A stretch of DNA of 64,000 nucleotides from Tabrizicola_A sp965284335 (GCF_965284335.1 NZ_OZ260076.1); one strand, 5' to 3'; shown: positions 42,355 through 52,154, counted from the stretch's first letter. The notes: a model not told the origin generated them from the sequence alone. A program made the numbers and translations.

Positions 42355-42430
42355 GGCAAAATCGGGCTTTCCCTGATGATACCCCCATCACGGGCTGCAT
42401 CGGGCGGCCCCCTGCGCATGAGGTTCAGCC

Positions 42431-43810
42431 ATGGAAGGCTATGCATCCGTCAATGACCTGAACGAGGTCGTCGCCGCCGACAAAAAGCACGTCTGGCACC
42501 ACCTGATCCAGCACAAGATGTTCGAAACCGTTGACCCCCGCGTGATCGTCGAGGGCAAGGGCCTGCGCGTCTGGGATGCCAAGGGCAAGGAATATATCGA
42601 CGCGGTTTCGGGCGCGGTCTGGACGGTGAACGTCGGCTACGGGCGCGAAAGCATCGCCAATGTCGTGCGCGACCAGCTCATCAAGATGAACTATTTTGCC
42701 GGTGTCGGCGGCTCGATCCCCGGCGCGCTGTTTGCCGAAAAGCTGATCTCGAAGATGCCGGGCATGAGCCGGGTCTATTATTCGAACTCGGGCTCCGAGG
42801 CGAACGAGAAGGTCTATAAGATGGTGCGCCAGATCTCGCACCGCCATCACAAGGGCAAGAAATACAAGATTCTTTACCGCGAGCGCGATTATCACGGCAC
42901 CACCATCGGCGCGCTGGCCACCTCCGGTCAGGCCGAACGGGCGGCGATGTATGGACCCTACCCGGACGGCTTTGTCATGGTTCCGCACTGCCTTGAATAC
43001 CGCAAACAGTGGGACGTGGAAAACTACGGCGAGCGGGCCGCGGATGCGATCGAGGAAGTGATCCTGCGCGAAGGCGCTGACACCATTGGCGCGCTGGTTC
43101 TGGAACCCGTCACCGCCGGCGGCGGCGTCATTGTCCCGCCCAAAGGCTATTGGGAGCGGGTGCAGGAGATCTGCAAGAAATACAACATCCTTCTGCACAT
43201 CGACGAAGTGGTCTGCGGCGTGGGCCGCACCGGCCTGTGGTTCGGTTATCAGAACTTCGGCATCAAGCCCGACTTTGTCACCATGGCCAAGGGCGTCGCC
43301 TCGGGCTATGCCGCGATTTCCTGCACGGTCACGACCGAGGAAATCTTCAACATGTTCAAGGATGATGCCTCGGATTCCATGAGCTATTTCCGCGACATCT
43401 CGACCTTCGGCGGCTGCACCTCGGGCCCGGCTGCGGCGCTGGAAAACATGCGGATTATCGAGGATGAGAACCTCCTCGACAACACCCTGCGCATGGGCAA
43501 ACGCACCACCGACAACCTGCGGGCGCTGATGGAAAAGCACAAGGTGATCGGCGATGTGCGCGGCGCGGGCCTTTTCTGCGGCGCTGAACTGGTCGCGGAT
43601 CGCCAGACCAAAGAGCCGATGGACGAAAAGAAAGTCGCCGCCGTGGTCGCCGAATGCAACGCCCAAGGCGTGATCATCGGCATGACCAACCGCTCGCTGC
43701 CGGGGCTGAACAACACGCTCTGCCTCTCGCCCGCGCTGATTGCCACGCCCGATGATATCGACGCCATCACTGGCGCCATCGACAAGGCGCTGACCAAGGT
43801 CTTTGGCTGA
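42431..43810 (+). CDS. tpa: Taurine:pyruvate aminotransferase
   Basis: This 459-residue class-III PLP aminotransferase converts taurine plus pyruvate to sulfoacetaldehyde plus alanine. PLP features are NSGSEANEKVYKMVRQ, LLHIDEVVCGVGRTG and the lysine in FVTMAKGVASGYAAIS. The sequence start (ASVNDLNEVVAADKKHVWHH) is typical of Tpa. A TauR operator lies upstream and a strong terminator downstream; tauR and xsc follow. Length is normal. Confidence 0.94.
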   Translation: MEGYASVNDLNEVVAADKKHVWHHLIQHKMFETVDPRVIVEGKGLRVWDAKGKEYIDAVSGAVWTVNVGYGRESIANVVRDQLIKMNYFAGVGGSIPGALFAEKLISKMPGMSRVYYSNSGSEANEKVYKMVRQISHRHHKGKKYKILYRERDYHGTTIGALATSGQAERAAMYGPYPDGFVMVPHCLEYRKQWDVENYGERAADAIEEVILREGADTIGALVLEPVTAGGGVIVPPKGYWERVQEICKKYNILLHIDEVVCGVGRTGLWFGYQNFGIKPDFVTMAKGVASGYAAISCTVTTEEIFNMFKDDASDSMSYFRDISTFGGCTSGPAAALENMRIIEDENLLDNTLRMGKRTTDNLRALMEKHKVIGDVRGAGLFCGAELVADRQTKEPMDEKKVAAVVAECNAQGVIIGMTNRSLPGLNNTLCLSPALIATPDDIDAITGAIDKALTKVFG

Positions 43811-43831
43811 ACCGGACGTGATCTGATTGCA

Positions 43832-43873
43832 CCCGCGCCCCTGCAAGACAGGGGCGCGGGTATTCCTTTTTTT
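43832..43873 (+). terminator. Terminator of tpa
   Basis: CCCGCGCCCCTG-CAAGA-CAGGGGCGCGGG is a 12-bp perfect stem followed by TATTCC and eight T. Confidence 0.9.
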
Positions 43874-43907
43874 CGGGGGGGCGCTGCCCCCGTCGCGTGC
43901 CGCGACT

Positions 43908-43989
43908 CCCCCGGGATATTTGGTTTCCACGTTGAAGGCCTTCAATGTGGCTGAAATATCCCGGGGGTCCGGGGGCTGGCCCCCGGTCC
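43908..43989. repeat. Long imperfect palindrome and 36-base GC-rich repeat (copy 2)
   Basis: 43908-43967 is an imperfect 60-base palindrome whose ends are CCCCCGGGATATTT and its complement and whose centre is TTGAAGGCCTTCAA. The final part, 43954-43989, is identical to the 36 bases at 18013-18048 and adds the CCGGGGGCTGGCCCCCGG hairpin. Confidence 0.8.
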
Positions 43990-44000
43990 CAAAGCTTGAC

Positions 44001-44031
44001 ATAAGTCTTGGCTTTTGCAGGATAGGTCCAG
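44001..44031 (-). promoter_or_regulatory. Candidate second TauR site upstream of tauR (autoregulation)
   Basis: On the minus strand CTGGACCTAT (44031-44022) and CAAGACTTAT (44010-44001) are 21 bases apart, ending about 25 bases before the tauR start. The match to the TauR repeat is partial. Confidence 0.45.
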
Positions 44032-44055
44032 CCGCGTTGGCGATTTGAGGCCAGA

Positions 44056-45522
44056 ATGTCGATCCCCCCCGAAGCCTTCGTCCTGCCCCCTGCCACGCGC
44101 GGGTCTTTGCAACAGCGCATCCGTCAGATGGTGACCGAGGGTGTGCTGGCGGGCCGCTTTCGTGCGGGGCAAAAGATGCCCTCTTCGCGCGGCCTTGCCC
44201 AGCATCTGGGGATCAGCCGCATCACCGTGACGCTGGCCTATGCCGAGCTGGTCAGTTCCGACTATCTGACCGCGCGCGGCCGTTCGGGCTATTTCGTCTC
44301 GGAAAGCGCGCCGCGCGCGCCCGAAGTGCCCTTGCGCGCGCCCCGTGTCGAAAGCGGCGAGTTCCAGCGTCTGATCGCCGGGCGCTTTCAGGGGCTTGCC
44401 CAGATCGACCGGCCAGCCGATTGGGAAAGCTATCCGCATAACTTCATCTATGGCCAGGCTGACCCCAGCCTCTTTGACCATCAGAACTGGCGACTTTGCG
44501 CCGTGCGCGCCCTTGGCCGCAAGGATTTTGCAGCGCTGACGCAGGATTACTACGACCGCGACGATCCCTTGCTGATCGAGCATGTCCTACGCACCATCCT
44601 GCCGCGCCGGGGGATTGCGGCGGGCGAGGATGAGGTGCTTTTAACCATGGGCGCGCAGAACGGGCTGTGGATCACTGCCCAAGTGCTTTTGGGGCAGGGG
44701 CGGCGCGGGGTGATCGAAAACCCCGGCTATTCGGGGCTGCGCGGCATCCTTTCGGCCTCGGGCACCGAGGCGGTTTCGGTGGATATCGACGCCGATGGTT
44801 TGCCGCCCGATGCCATTCCCAAGGGGGTGGATGTGGTCTTTACCACCGCCAGCCACCAATGCCCGACCAATGCCACCATGCCGCTGGACCGCCGCCTTGC
44901 GCTGCTGGAAGCCGCCGGTCGCGAGGGCTTTGTCATTGTCGAGGATGATTACGAGTTCGAGATGTCCTTTCTCAAACCCGTCTCGCCCGCGCTCAAGTCT
45001 CTCGATACCGAGGGGCGGGTGGTCTATGTCGGCTCCTTCTCGAAATCGGTGTTTCCCGGCATGCGGCTTGGCTATCTGGTCGGCCCGCCCAGCTTTATCA
45101 AGGCCGCGCGCGCGCTGCGGCTGATGATGCTGCGCCATCCGCCGGGGCATATTCAGCGCACCATGGCCTATTTCCTGTCCTTGGGCCATTATGACAGCCT
45201 GATCAATCGGATGCGCAACGCCTATCGGCGGCGGCGGCAGGTGATGGAAGAGGCGATCGTGGCCCAAGGTTTGACCGTTGCAGGGCAGGGTGGTTTTGGC
45301 GGATCGAGTTTTTGGATGAAGGCGCCCGAGGCGGTCGACACCGAGGTTCTGGCCGAGCGATTGCGCGCCGATGGGGTGTTGATGGAGCCGGGGCGGGCGT
45401 TTTTTGACCCCGCCCGCCCGGTGCGCAACCATTACCGGCTGGCTTATTCCTCCTCGACGCCCGTGCGCATTCCAGACGGCGTGGCCAAGATTGCCAATGG
45501 AATCTTGCGTGGTCTTGGGTAA
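44056..45522 (+). CDS. tauR: Taurine-responsive activator TauR (MocR/GntR-aminotransferase type)
   Basis: This 488-residue MocR-type regulator has an N-terminal GntR winged helix (SLQQRIRQMVTEGVLAGRFRAGQKMPSSRGLAQHLGISRITV) and a C-terminal aminotransferase-like PLP domain (VYVGSFSKSVFPGMRLGYLV with the PLP lysine). It activates tpa and xsc when taurine is present. Location between tpa and xsc, and direct repeats in both promoters, support this. Enzyme activity is not expected. Confidence 0.9.
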   Translation: MSIPPEAFVLPPATRGSLQQRIRQMVTEGVLAGRFRAGQKMPSSRGLAQHLGISRITVTLAYAELVSSDYLTARGRSGYFVSESAPRAPEVPLRAPRVESGEFQRLIAGRFQGLAQIDRPADWESYPHNFIYGQADPSLFDHQNWRLCAVRALGRKDFAALTQDYYDRDDPLLIEHVLRTILPRRGIAAGEDEVLLTMGAQNGLWITAQVLLGQGRRGVIENPGYSGLRGILSASGTEAVSVDIDADGLPPDAIPKGVDVVFTTASHQCPTNATMPLDRRLALLEAAGREGFVIVEDDYEFEMSFLKPVSPALKSLDTEGRVVYVGSFSKSVFPGMRLGYLVGPPSFIKAARALRLMMLRHPPGHIQRTMAYFLSLGHYDSLINRMRNAYRRRRQVMEEAIVAQGLTVAGQGGFGGSSFWMKAPEAVDTEVLAERLRADGVLMEPGRAFFDPARPVRNHYRLAYSSSTPVRIPDGVAKIANGILRGLG

Positions 45523-45578
45523 GTCCATGAATTCATGCAGGAAACACTGTTTTTTCTGCTGCGTTGCGGCGATGAAAA

Positions 45579-45611
45579 CTGGCGATAAAGGGCTGAAATG
45601 ACTGGCCCTAA
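45579..45611 (+). promoter_or_regulatory. TauR operator upstream of xsc
   Basis: CTGGCGATAA at 45579-45588 and CTGGCCCTAA at 45602-45611 are 23 bases start to start, the same spacing as the tpa operator. They lie about 85-115 bases before the xsc ATG. Confidence 0.75.
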
Positions 45612-45694
45612 GTGGGTCGGTGGCCTGAGGCTACACAAGACGTCAGAGATTGGCCCGCCCAGTTCGGCCGCGACGTGATAACAGGAGTTTCGCC

Positions 45695-47470
45695 ATGAAG
45701 ATGACCACCGAAGAAGCCTTTGTGAAAGTGCTTCAGATGCACGGGATCGAGCATGCCTTTGGCATCATCGGATCGGCCTTCATGCCGATTTCCGACCTTT
45801 TCCCCAAGGCGGGCATCACCTTCTGGGACTGCGCGCATGAGGGGTCGGGCGGTATGATGGCCGATGGCTACACCCGCGCCAGTGGCAAGATGTCGATGAT
45901 GATTGCCCAGAACGGCCCCGGGATCACCAATTTCGTCACGGCGGTGAAAACCGCCTATTGGAACCACACGCCGCTGCTTCTTGTCACCCCGCAGGCCGCC
46001 AACAAGACCATCGGTCAGGGCGGTTTCCAAGAAGTCGAGCAGATGGCGCTGTTCAAGGACATGGTCTGCTATCAGGAAGAGGTGCGCGACCCTTCCCGCG
46101 TGGCCGAGGTGCTGAACCGCGTGATCTTGCAGGCCAAGCGCCAGTCGGCCCCGGCCCAGATCAACTTCCCTCGCGATTACTTCACCCAAGTCATCGACAT
46201 CGACCTGCCGATGATGGTGGAGTTTGAACGCCCGTCGGGTGGGGATGAGGCGATTTCGCAGGCGGCGGCGCTTTTGTCCTCGGCCAAGTTCCCGGTCATC
46301 CTGAACGGGGCGGGTGTGGTGCTGGCAGGTGCCATTCCGGCCTCGATGGCCTTGGCCGAGCGGCTGGATGCCCCGGTCTGCGTGGGCTATCAGCACAATG
46401 ACGCCTTCCCCGGCTCGCATCCGCTGTTCGCTGGACCCTTGGGCTATAACGGCTCCAAGGCTGCGATGGAGCTGATCCAGAAGGCCGATGTTGTGCTGGC
46501 GCTTGGCACGCGTTTGAACCCGTTTTCCACCCTGCCGGGCTATGGGCTGGATTACTGGCCGAAAGAGGCCAAGATCATTCAGGTCGATCTCAACCCCAAC
46601 CGCATCGGCCTGACCAAGAAAGTGACGGTCGGCATCGTCGGCGATGCGAAAAAGGTGGCCGAAGGTATTCTTGCACGTTTGAACAAGAGCGCGGGCGATG
46701 CCGGAAGAGCGGATCGCAAGGCCATGATCGCGCAGAAGAAATCGGCCTGGGCGCAGGCCCTGTCCAGCATGGATCACGAAGATGACGATCCCGGCACCAC
46801 CTGGAACCAGCGCGCCCGCGCGGCCAAGCCGGATTGGATGAGCCCGCGCATGGCTTGGCGTGCCATTCAGGCCGCACTGCCGAAGGATGTCATCACCTCC
46901 TCCGACATCGGCAACAACTGCGCCATCGGCAACGCCTATCCCACCTTTGAGACCGGCCGCAAATACCTTGCCCCCGGCCTCTTTGGCCCCTGCGGCTATG
47001 GTCTGCCCTCGATCATCGGCGCCAAGATCGGCTGCCCCGACACGCCCGTGGTCGGCTTTGCCGGGGATGGTGCCTTTGGCATCGCGGTGACCGAACTGAC
47101 CGCCATCGGCCGCCCGGAATGGCCCGCCATCACCATGGTGGTGTTCCGCAACTATCAATGGGGCGCGGAAAAGCGCAATTCCACCCTGTGGTATGACGAC
47201 AATTTCGTCGGCACCGAACTGGACAACAACGTCAGCTATGCCGGCATCGCGCGGGCTTGCGGGCTTCAGGGCGTGCAGGCCAAGACAATGGAAGAGCTGA
47301 CGGCGGCGCTGAGCAAGGCGATCGACGATCAGATGACCCATGGCAAGACCACCTTGATCGAGGCGCTGATCAACCAGGAGTTGGGCGAGCCCTTCCGCCG
47401 CGACGCGATGAAGAAGCCTGTCGAAGTGGCGGGCATCTCCAAGGCGGACATGCGGCCGCAAAAGGTATGA
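45695..47470 (+). CDS. xsc: Sulfoacetaldehyde acetyltransferase
   Basis: This 591-residue thiamine-diphosphate enzyme turns sulfoacetaldehyde plus phosphate into acetyl-phosphate plus sulfite. N-terminal HGIEHAFGIIGSAFMPISDL, the catalytic-Glu region WDCAHEGSGGMMADGYTRA and the C-terminal TPP motif GDGAFGIAVTELTAIG with VVFRNYQWGAEKRNS are Xsc-specific. The start at 45695 follows AGGAG. Its stop overlaps the tauZ start (ATGA). Confidence 0.95.
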   Translation: MKMTTEEAFVKVLQMHGIEHAFGIIGSAFMPISDLFPKAGITFWDCAHEGSGGMMADGYTRASGKMSMMIAQNGPGITNFVTAVKTAYWNHTPLLLVTPQAANKTIGQGGFQEVEQMALFKDMVCYQEEVRDPSRVAEVLNRVILQAKRQSAPAQINFPRDYFTQVIDIDLPMMVEFERPSGGDEAISQAAALLSSAKFPVILNGAGVVLAGAIPASMALAERLDAPVCVGYQHNDAFPGSHPLFAGPLGYNGSKAAMELIQKADVVLALGTRLNPFSTLPGYGLDYWPKEAKIIQVDLNPNRIGLTKKVTVGIVGDAKKVAEGILARLNKSAGDAGRADRKAMIAQKKSAWAQALSSMDHEDDDPGTTWNQRARAAKPDWMSPRMAWRAIQAALPKDVITSSDIGNNCAIGNAYPTFETGRKYLAPGLFGPCGYGLPSIIGAKIGCPDTPVVGFAGDGAFGIAVTELTAIGRPEWPAITMVVFRNYQWGAEKRNSTLWYDDNFVGTELDNNVSYAGIARACGLQGVQAKTMEELTAALSKAIDDQMTHGKTTLIEALINQELGEPFRRDAMKKPVEVAGISKADMRPQKV

Positions 47471-48213
47471 CTCTGCCCTTCGACATCGGCCTTTGGGGCG
47501 CGGTCTGGATGGGGGTGGCCACCTTGGTGGCCGCCTTTGTCCGGGGGTATTCGGGGTTTGGCTATTCGGCCATGGTGATTGCTGCATCAACTTTGGTCAC
47601 CAACCCACTGAATTTCGTGGCCGTTGTGATCATTGCCGAGATGCTGATGACGGCGCAGGCGTGGCGTGGCGTCGGGCCTGATGTGGATTGGACGCGGGTC
47701 AAATCGCTCTTGCTGGGGGCGGTCATCGGCCTGCCCGTGGGCCTTTGGGCGCTGACGGCGATTTCGGAAGATGCGGCGCGGGCGGTGATTTCGGCCTATG
47801 TGCTGGCGATGTGTCTGGTCCTGTTGTGGGGCTGGCGGCTGCGCGCCGAGGTCGGGGCGGGGGGCACCTTCACCACCGGAATCGTCTCGGGTCTGGCCAA
47901 TGCGCCCGGGATGGGCGGGCTGCCGGTGGCGGCGTTTTTCGCCGCCCAACCGATGAGTGCGGCGACCTTTCGCGCCACCTTGGTCGCCTATTTCCCGATC
48001 CTCGATCTCTACTCGGCACCTTTGTATTTCTGGCACGGCCTTGTGACATGGGACACGCTTTGGGCCAGCCTCATCATCCTGCCGCTGACCTTCCTTGGCA
48101 ATTGGCTGGGGGGGCGGCATTTCTTTAACACCGATCCGCAGGATTTCCGCCGCTTCGCCATTCTGCTTCTGGCAGGGTTGGCGGCGATGGGCCTTATAAA
48201 GGCGGTGGCCTGA
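47467..48213 (+). CDS. tauZ: TSUP-family sulfite exporter TauZ
   Basis: This 248-residue membrane protein has about eight hydrophobic segments (AVWMGVATLVAAFVRGYSGF, VAVVIIAEMLM, LLLGAVIGLPVGLWALT and others). The family includes TauE/SafE sulfite and organosulfonate exporters. Between xsc and ackA it most likely exports the sulfite released by Xsc. It starts with an ATG overlapping the xsc stop. Confidence 0.87.
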   Translation: MTLPFDIGLWGAVWMGVATLVAAFVRGYSGFGYSAMVIAASTLVTNPLNFVAVVIIAEMLMTAQAWRGVGPDVDWTRVKSLLLGAVIGLPVGLWALTAISEDAARAVISAYVLAMCLVLLWGWRLRAEVGAGGTFTTGIVSGLANAPGMGGLPVAAFFAAQPMSAATFRATLVAYFPILDLYSAPLYFWHGLVTWDTLWASLIILPLTFLGNWLGGRHFFNTDPQDFRRFAILLLAGLAAMGLIKAVA

Positions 48214-49305
48214 ATGTTGCTCGTCGTCAATGCCGGTTCCTCCTCGCTGAAACTCGCGGTGTTTGACGAGGGCCTGCATCAGGTGGCGCAGGCGCGGGCT
48301 GAACGGATCGGCACGGGCGGCGCTAGGGATCACCGCGCGGCCCTTGCCGCCGGTCTCGCCGAGATGGGGCTTACGGCGGGCGACTTTACCGCCGCCGCGC
48401 ATCGGGTGGTCCATGGCGGCGCGCGGCTTACCGCGCCGTGCCGCATCACCCCGGATGTCGAGGCCGAAATCGCCGCCTGTGCAGCACTTGCGCCTTTGCA
48501 CAACCCGGCCAATCTGATGGGCATCCGGGCGCTCTCGGCGCTTGCCCCCGACCTGCGGCAATATGCCAGTTTCGACACCGCCTTTCACGCCACGAATCCA
48601 GCACTTGCCACCACCTATGCCCTGCCTTTGGCCGAGCGCGAGCGGGGCTTGCGCCGCTATGGCTTTCACGGCCTGTCCTATGCGGCAATTGTTCGAAAAG
48701 TGAAAGAAATTGCCGGTTCAGCCGCCATAAATCGGCTTTTGGTGTTCCATTTGGGCAATGGCGCCTCGGCCTGCGCAATCCGGGATGGCCAGTCGGTCGC
48801 CAGCACCATGGGCTATTCGCCCCTTGACGGTCTGACCATGGGCACCCGCGCAGGCAGTCTTGATCCGGCGGTGGTGCTGGATCTGGCCGCCCGCCACGGG
48901 GTTGAAGGCGCGGCGTGTCTCTTGAACCGCGAGGCTGGGCTTTTGGGCCTTGGCGGGGCCTCGGACATGCGGGCCTTGCAACAGGCCGGCACCGCCGAGG
49001 CCGCCTTTGCCCGCGATCATTTCGCCTATTGGGCGGCGCGCCACGGCGCAAGCCTTATGGTGGCGATGGGGGGGCTTGATGCCATCGTCTTTACCGGCGG
49101 CATCGGTGAAAAGGATGCAGCATGCCGCGCGGCCATTCTCGACCATCTGGCCTTTACTGGGCTTGCCTATGACGCCGCGCGCAATGCCCGCTGTCAGCCG
49201 GTTTTGCACGAAACACATTCGCATGTCGCAATCTGGATAGTCCCGGCCGATGAGGAGCGCCAGATTGCATTAGAGGCGATGACCGTCAGGGAGGGCGGCG
49301 CATGA
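48214..49305 (+). CDS. ackA: Acetate kinase
   Basis: This 363-residue ASKHA kinase starts LLVVNAGSSSLKLAVFD and has RRYGFHGLSY, HLGNGASACAI, TMGTRAGSLDPAVV and FTGGIGEKD, all AckA signatures. It is shorter than the usual 400 residues but complete in motifs. In this operon it converts acetyl-phosphate from Xsc to acetate with ATP gain, whereas many taurine clusters carry Pta instead. It starts right after tauZ and overlaps soeA by four bases. Confidence 0.94.
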   Translation: MLLVVNAGSSSLKLAVFDEGLHQVAQARAERIGTGGARDHRAALAAGLAEMGLTAGDFTAAAHRVVHGGARLTAPCRITPDVEAEIAACAALAPLHNPANLMGIRALSALAPDLRQYASFDTAFHATNPALATTYALPLAERERGLRRYGFHGLSYAAIVRKVKEIAGSAAINRLLVFHLGNGASACAIRDGQSVASTMGYSPLDGLTMGTRAGSLDPAVVLDLAARHGVEGAACLLNREAGLLGLGGASDMRALQQAGTAEAAFARDHFAYWAARHGASLMVAMGGLDAIVFTGGIGEKDAACRAAILDHLAFTGLAYDAARNARCQPVLHETHSHVAIWIVPADEERQIALEAMTVREGGA

Positions 49306-52154
49306 CCGAGCCAAGGCTGAACACCTCGCCCAAGGTCTCCGACGAGATCCGCCGCACCACCTGCTACATGTGCGCCTGCCGCTGCGGCATCAATGTGCAT
49401 CTGACAGACGGGCGCGTGAGCTACATCGAGGGCAACCGCGACCATCCGGTGAACAAGGGCGTGCTTTGTGCCAAGGGGGCCTCGGGCATCATGCAGGTCA
49501 CCGCGCCCAGCCGCCTGCGCGCGCCGCTTCGGCGCGTCGGCCCCCGGGGATCGGGCGCGTTTGAGGAGATCAGCTGGGACGAAGCCCTTGATCTGGCTGT
49601 GAAATGGATGAAACCCCTGCGCGAGACCACGCCCGAGAAGCTGGCCTTCTTCACCGGGCGCGATCAGTCGCAATCGCTCACCGGCTGGTGGGCGCAAGCC
49701 TTTGGCACGCCGAACTATGCCGCCCACGGCGGCTTTTGTTCGGTCAACATGGCGGCGGGCGGCATCTACACCATCGGCGGGGCGTTTTGGGAATTCGGCC
49801 AGCCCGACTGGGACCGCACCAAGCTCTTCGTTCTTTTCGGCGTGGCCGAGGATCATGACAGCAACCCCATCAAGATCGGCCTTGGCAAGCTCAAGGCCCG
49901 TGGCGGCCGCGTGATCGGCGTCAACCCGATCCGCTCGGGCTATAATGCGGTGGCCGATGACTGGTTCGGCATCACGCCCGGCAGCGATGGGCTGTTGATC
50001 CTGTCTCTCATCCATTGCCTACTGGAAGCGGGCAAGGTCGATCTGACTTATCTCGCGCAATTCACCAATGCGCCGCTTCTCGTTGTGGCCGATGGCCCCG
50101 AAAAGGGCATGATCCTGAAGAACGCCGAAAGCCAGCCCTTCGTGATCGACCGTCGCACCGGCCAGCCCGCACCATGGGACGGCAAGGGGGTTGAGCCGGA
50201 TCTTGGCGCCACCTGGCAAGGCCACCGCACCGTGTTTCAGCACATGGCGGAACGCTACCTCTCTCCCGATTACGCGCCCGAGGCCGTAGCCGCCCGCTGC
50301 GGCATCCCGGCCCCCCGCATCCGCAGCCTTGCCGCCGAACTCGCCCGCGTGGCCTTTGACGAGGCCTTTGAATTGCCGCAGGAATGGACCGATTTCCGTG
50401 GCAATCATCATAAATCCATGCCCGGCCGTCCCGTCTCATTCCACGCCATGCGCGGGATTTCGGCCCATTCCAACGGCTTCCAGACCGCCCGCGCCCTGCA
50501 TCTGTTGCAGATCGTCCTTGGCACGGTCGAGGTGCCGGGCGGCTACCGGCTGAAACCGCCATACCCCAAACCGGTCGAGGCGCATCCGACGCCCCACGCC
50601 ATCTCGACCCCGGGCAAGCCCTTGCCCGGGCCACATCTCGGCTATGTCCGCAGCCCCGAACAGCTGGCAGTGGATGCCAAGGGCAACCCTCTGCGCATCG
50701 ACAAGGCGTTTTCTTGGGAAAACCCGTTCTCGGCCCATGGGCTCATGCATATGCTGATCCCCAACGCCCATGCGGGCGACCCTTACCGCATCGACACGCT
50801 GTTTCTCTACATGGCCAATATGGCGTGGAATTCGTCGATGAACACGGCCGAGGTCATGCGGATGCTGACCGACAAAGATGCCAGCGGCGACTATGTCATC
50901 CCCCGCATCATCTATTCCGACGCCTATGCCTCCGAAATGGTGGCCTATGCCGATCTGATCCTGCCTGACACCACCTATCTTGAGCGCCACGATTGCATCA
51001 GCCTTCTCGATCGGCCGATCTCCGAGCCGGGGGCGGCGGGCGACAGCATCCGCTGGCCGGTGGTGGAACCGGACCGCGATGTGCGGGGCTTTCAGTCGGT
51101 GCTTTTGGACCTTGGCGCGCGGCTTGGCCTGCCGGGCATGGTGAACGAAGATGGCAGCCCGAAATTCGCCGATTACGCCGATTACATCGTCAACCATCAG
51201 CGCCGCCCCGGCGTCGGCCCGCTGATCGGCTGGCGCGGCGATGGGTCTGAGGCGGGGCGCGGCGCGCCGAACCCCGAACAGCTGAACCGCTATATCGAAA
51301 ACGGCGGCTTCTTTCAGGCCCATGTCCCCGATGAGGGCGCTTTCTACAAACCCTGGAACGCCGAATATCAGGATTGGGCGGTCAAGATCGGGCTTTATGA
51401 AACCCCGCAGCCCTATCTCTTTTCCATCTGGTCCGAACCGATGCGCCGCTTTCAGGCTGCGGCCGAAGGGATCGGCCCCCTTCAGCCCCCCGACCATCTG
51501 CGCGCGCGCTTGATCCAGGCGATGGACCCGCTGCCCAGCTGGTATCCGCCTTTTGGCGAGGACAGCGCCACCGATTACCCGATCCATGCGTTAACCCAGC
51601 GCCCGATGGACATGTATCACTCTTGGGGCAGCCAGAACGCATGGCTGCGCCAGATCAGGGGCCGCAATTATCTTTATCTGCCCACCAAAATCTGGACCGA
51701 ACACGGCTTTGCCGAGGGCGATTATGCCCGCCTGACAAGCCCGACGGGCGAGATCGTCGCACCCGTGGCCCATATGGCCGCGCTGAACGAAAACACGGTC
51801 TGGACTTGGAACGCCATCGGCAAACGCAAGGGCGCTTGGGCGCTCGACGAAGGCGCGTCCGAGGCGACGACGGGGTTCTTGCTCAACCACCTCATCCCGG
51901 AATGTCTGCCGGGCGAGGGGCGGCTGTCGAATTCAGATCCGGTGACGGGGCAGGCGGCTTGGTTCGACCTGCGCGTCAGGATCGAGCGTGTGGGGCCAAG
52001 GCCCCATGCCGAACCCGCCTTTGGCCCGATCCCCCGCGTGGTGCCCCAAGGCACAGAGCGCGCCCATCCCTCCTCGGACGCCCTTGGCGTCTCGTCGGGA
52101 GGCCCACGACGAGCGGCGCAGCCGACGAGGAGTGGCGGAGGAGCCCAGAAATGA
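49302..52154 (+). CDS. soeA: Sulfite dehydrogenase (quinone), molybdopterin subunit SoeA
   Basis: This 950-residue molybdopterin oxidoreductase has the [4Fe-4S] motif CYMCACRCG...GVLCAKG (N-terminal), the FCSVNM Cys as likely Mo ligand and a C-terminal molydopterin dinucleotide domain. No signal peptide or twin-arginine motif is present, so it is cytoplasmic, as for SoeABC. It oxidises sulfite to sulfate and passes electrons through SoeB/C to quinone. It starts at an ATG overlapping the ackA stop. The C-terminal tail is long and low in complexity (RRAAQPTRSGGGAQK). Confidence 0.88.
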   Translation: MTEPRLNTSPKVSDEIRRTTCYMCACRCGINVHLTDGRVSYIEGNRDHPVNKGVLCAKGASGIMQVTAPSRLRAPLRRVGPRGSGAFEEISWDEALDLAVKWMKPLRETTPEKLAFFTGRDQSQSLTGWWAQAFGTPNYAAHGGFCSVNMAAGGIYTIGGAFWEFGQPDWDRTKLFVLFGVAEDHDSNPIKIGLGKLKARGGRVIGVNPIRSGYNAVADDWFGITPGSDGLLILSLIHCLLEAGKVDLTYLAQFTNAPLLVVADGPEKGMILKNAESQPFVIDRRTGQPAPWDGKGVEPDLGATWQGHRTVFQHMAERYLSPDYAPEAVAARCGIPAPRIRSLAAELARVAFDEAFELPQEWTDFRGNHHKSMPGRPVSFHAMRGISAHSNGFQTARALHLLQIVLGTVEVPGGYRLKPPYPKPVEAHPTPHAISTPGKPLPGPHLGYVRSPEQLAVDAKGNPLRIDKAFSWENPFSAHGLMHMLIPNAHAGDPYRIDTLFLYMANMAWNSSMNTAEVMRMLTDKDASGDYVIPRIIYSDAYASEMVAYADLILPDTTYLERHDCISLLDRPISEPGAAGDSIRWPVVEPDRDVRGFQSVLLDLGARLGLPGMVNEDGSPKFADYADYIVNHQRRPGVGPLIGWRGDGSEAGRGAPNPEQLNRYIENGGFFQAHVPDEGAFYKPWNAEYQDWAVKIGLYETPQPYLFSIWSEPMRRFQAAAEGIGPLQPPDHLRARLIQAMDPLPSWYPPFGEDSATDYPIHALTQRPMDMYHSWGSQNAWLRQIRGRNYLYLPTKIWTEHGFAEGDYARLTSPTGEIVAPVAHMAALNENTVWTWNAIGKRKGAWALDEGASEATTGFLLNHLIPECLPGEGRLSNSDPVTGQAAWFDLRVRIERVGPRPHAEPAFGPIPRVVPQGTERAHPSSDALGVSSGGPRRAAQPTRSGGGAQK

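Noticed and set aside
45608..47590. A 660-codon minus-strand frame over xsc
   Set aside because: Antisense shadow of xsc with no motifs; xsc has full TPP motifs and a good ribosome site.
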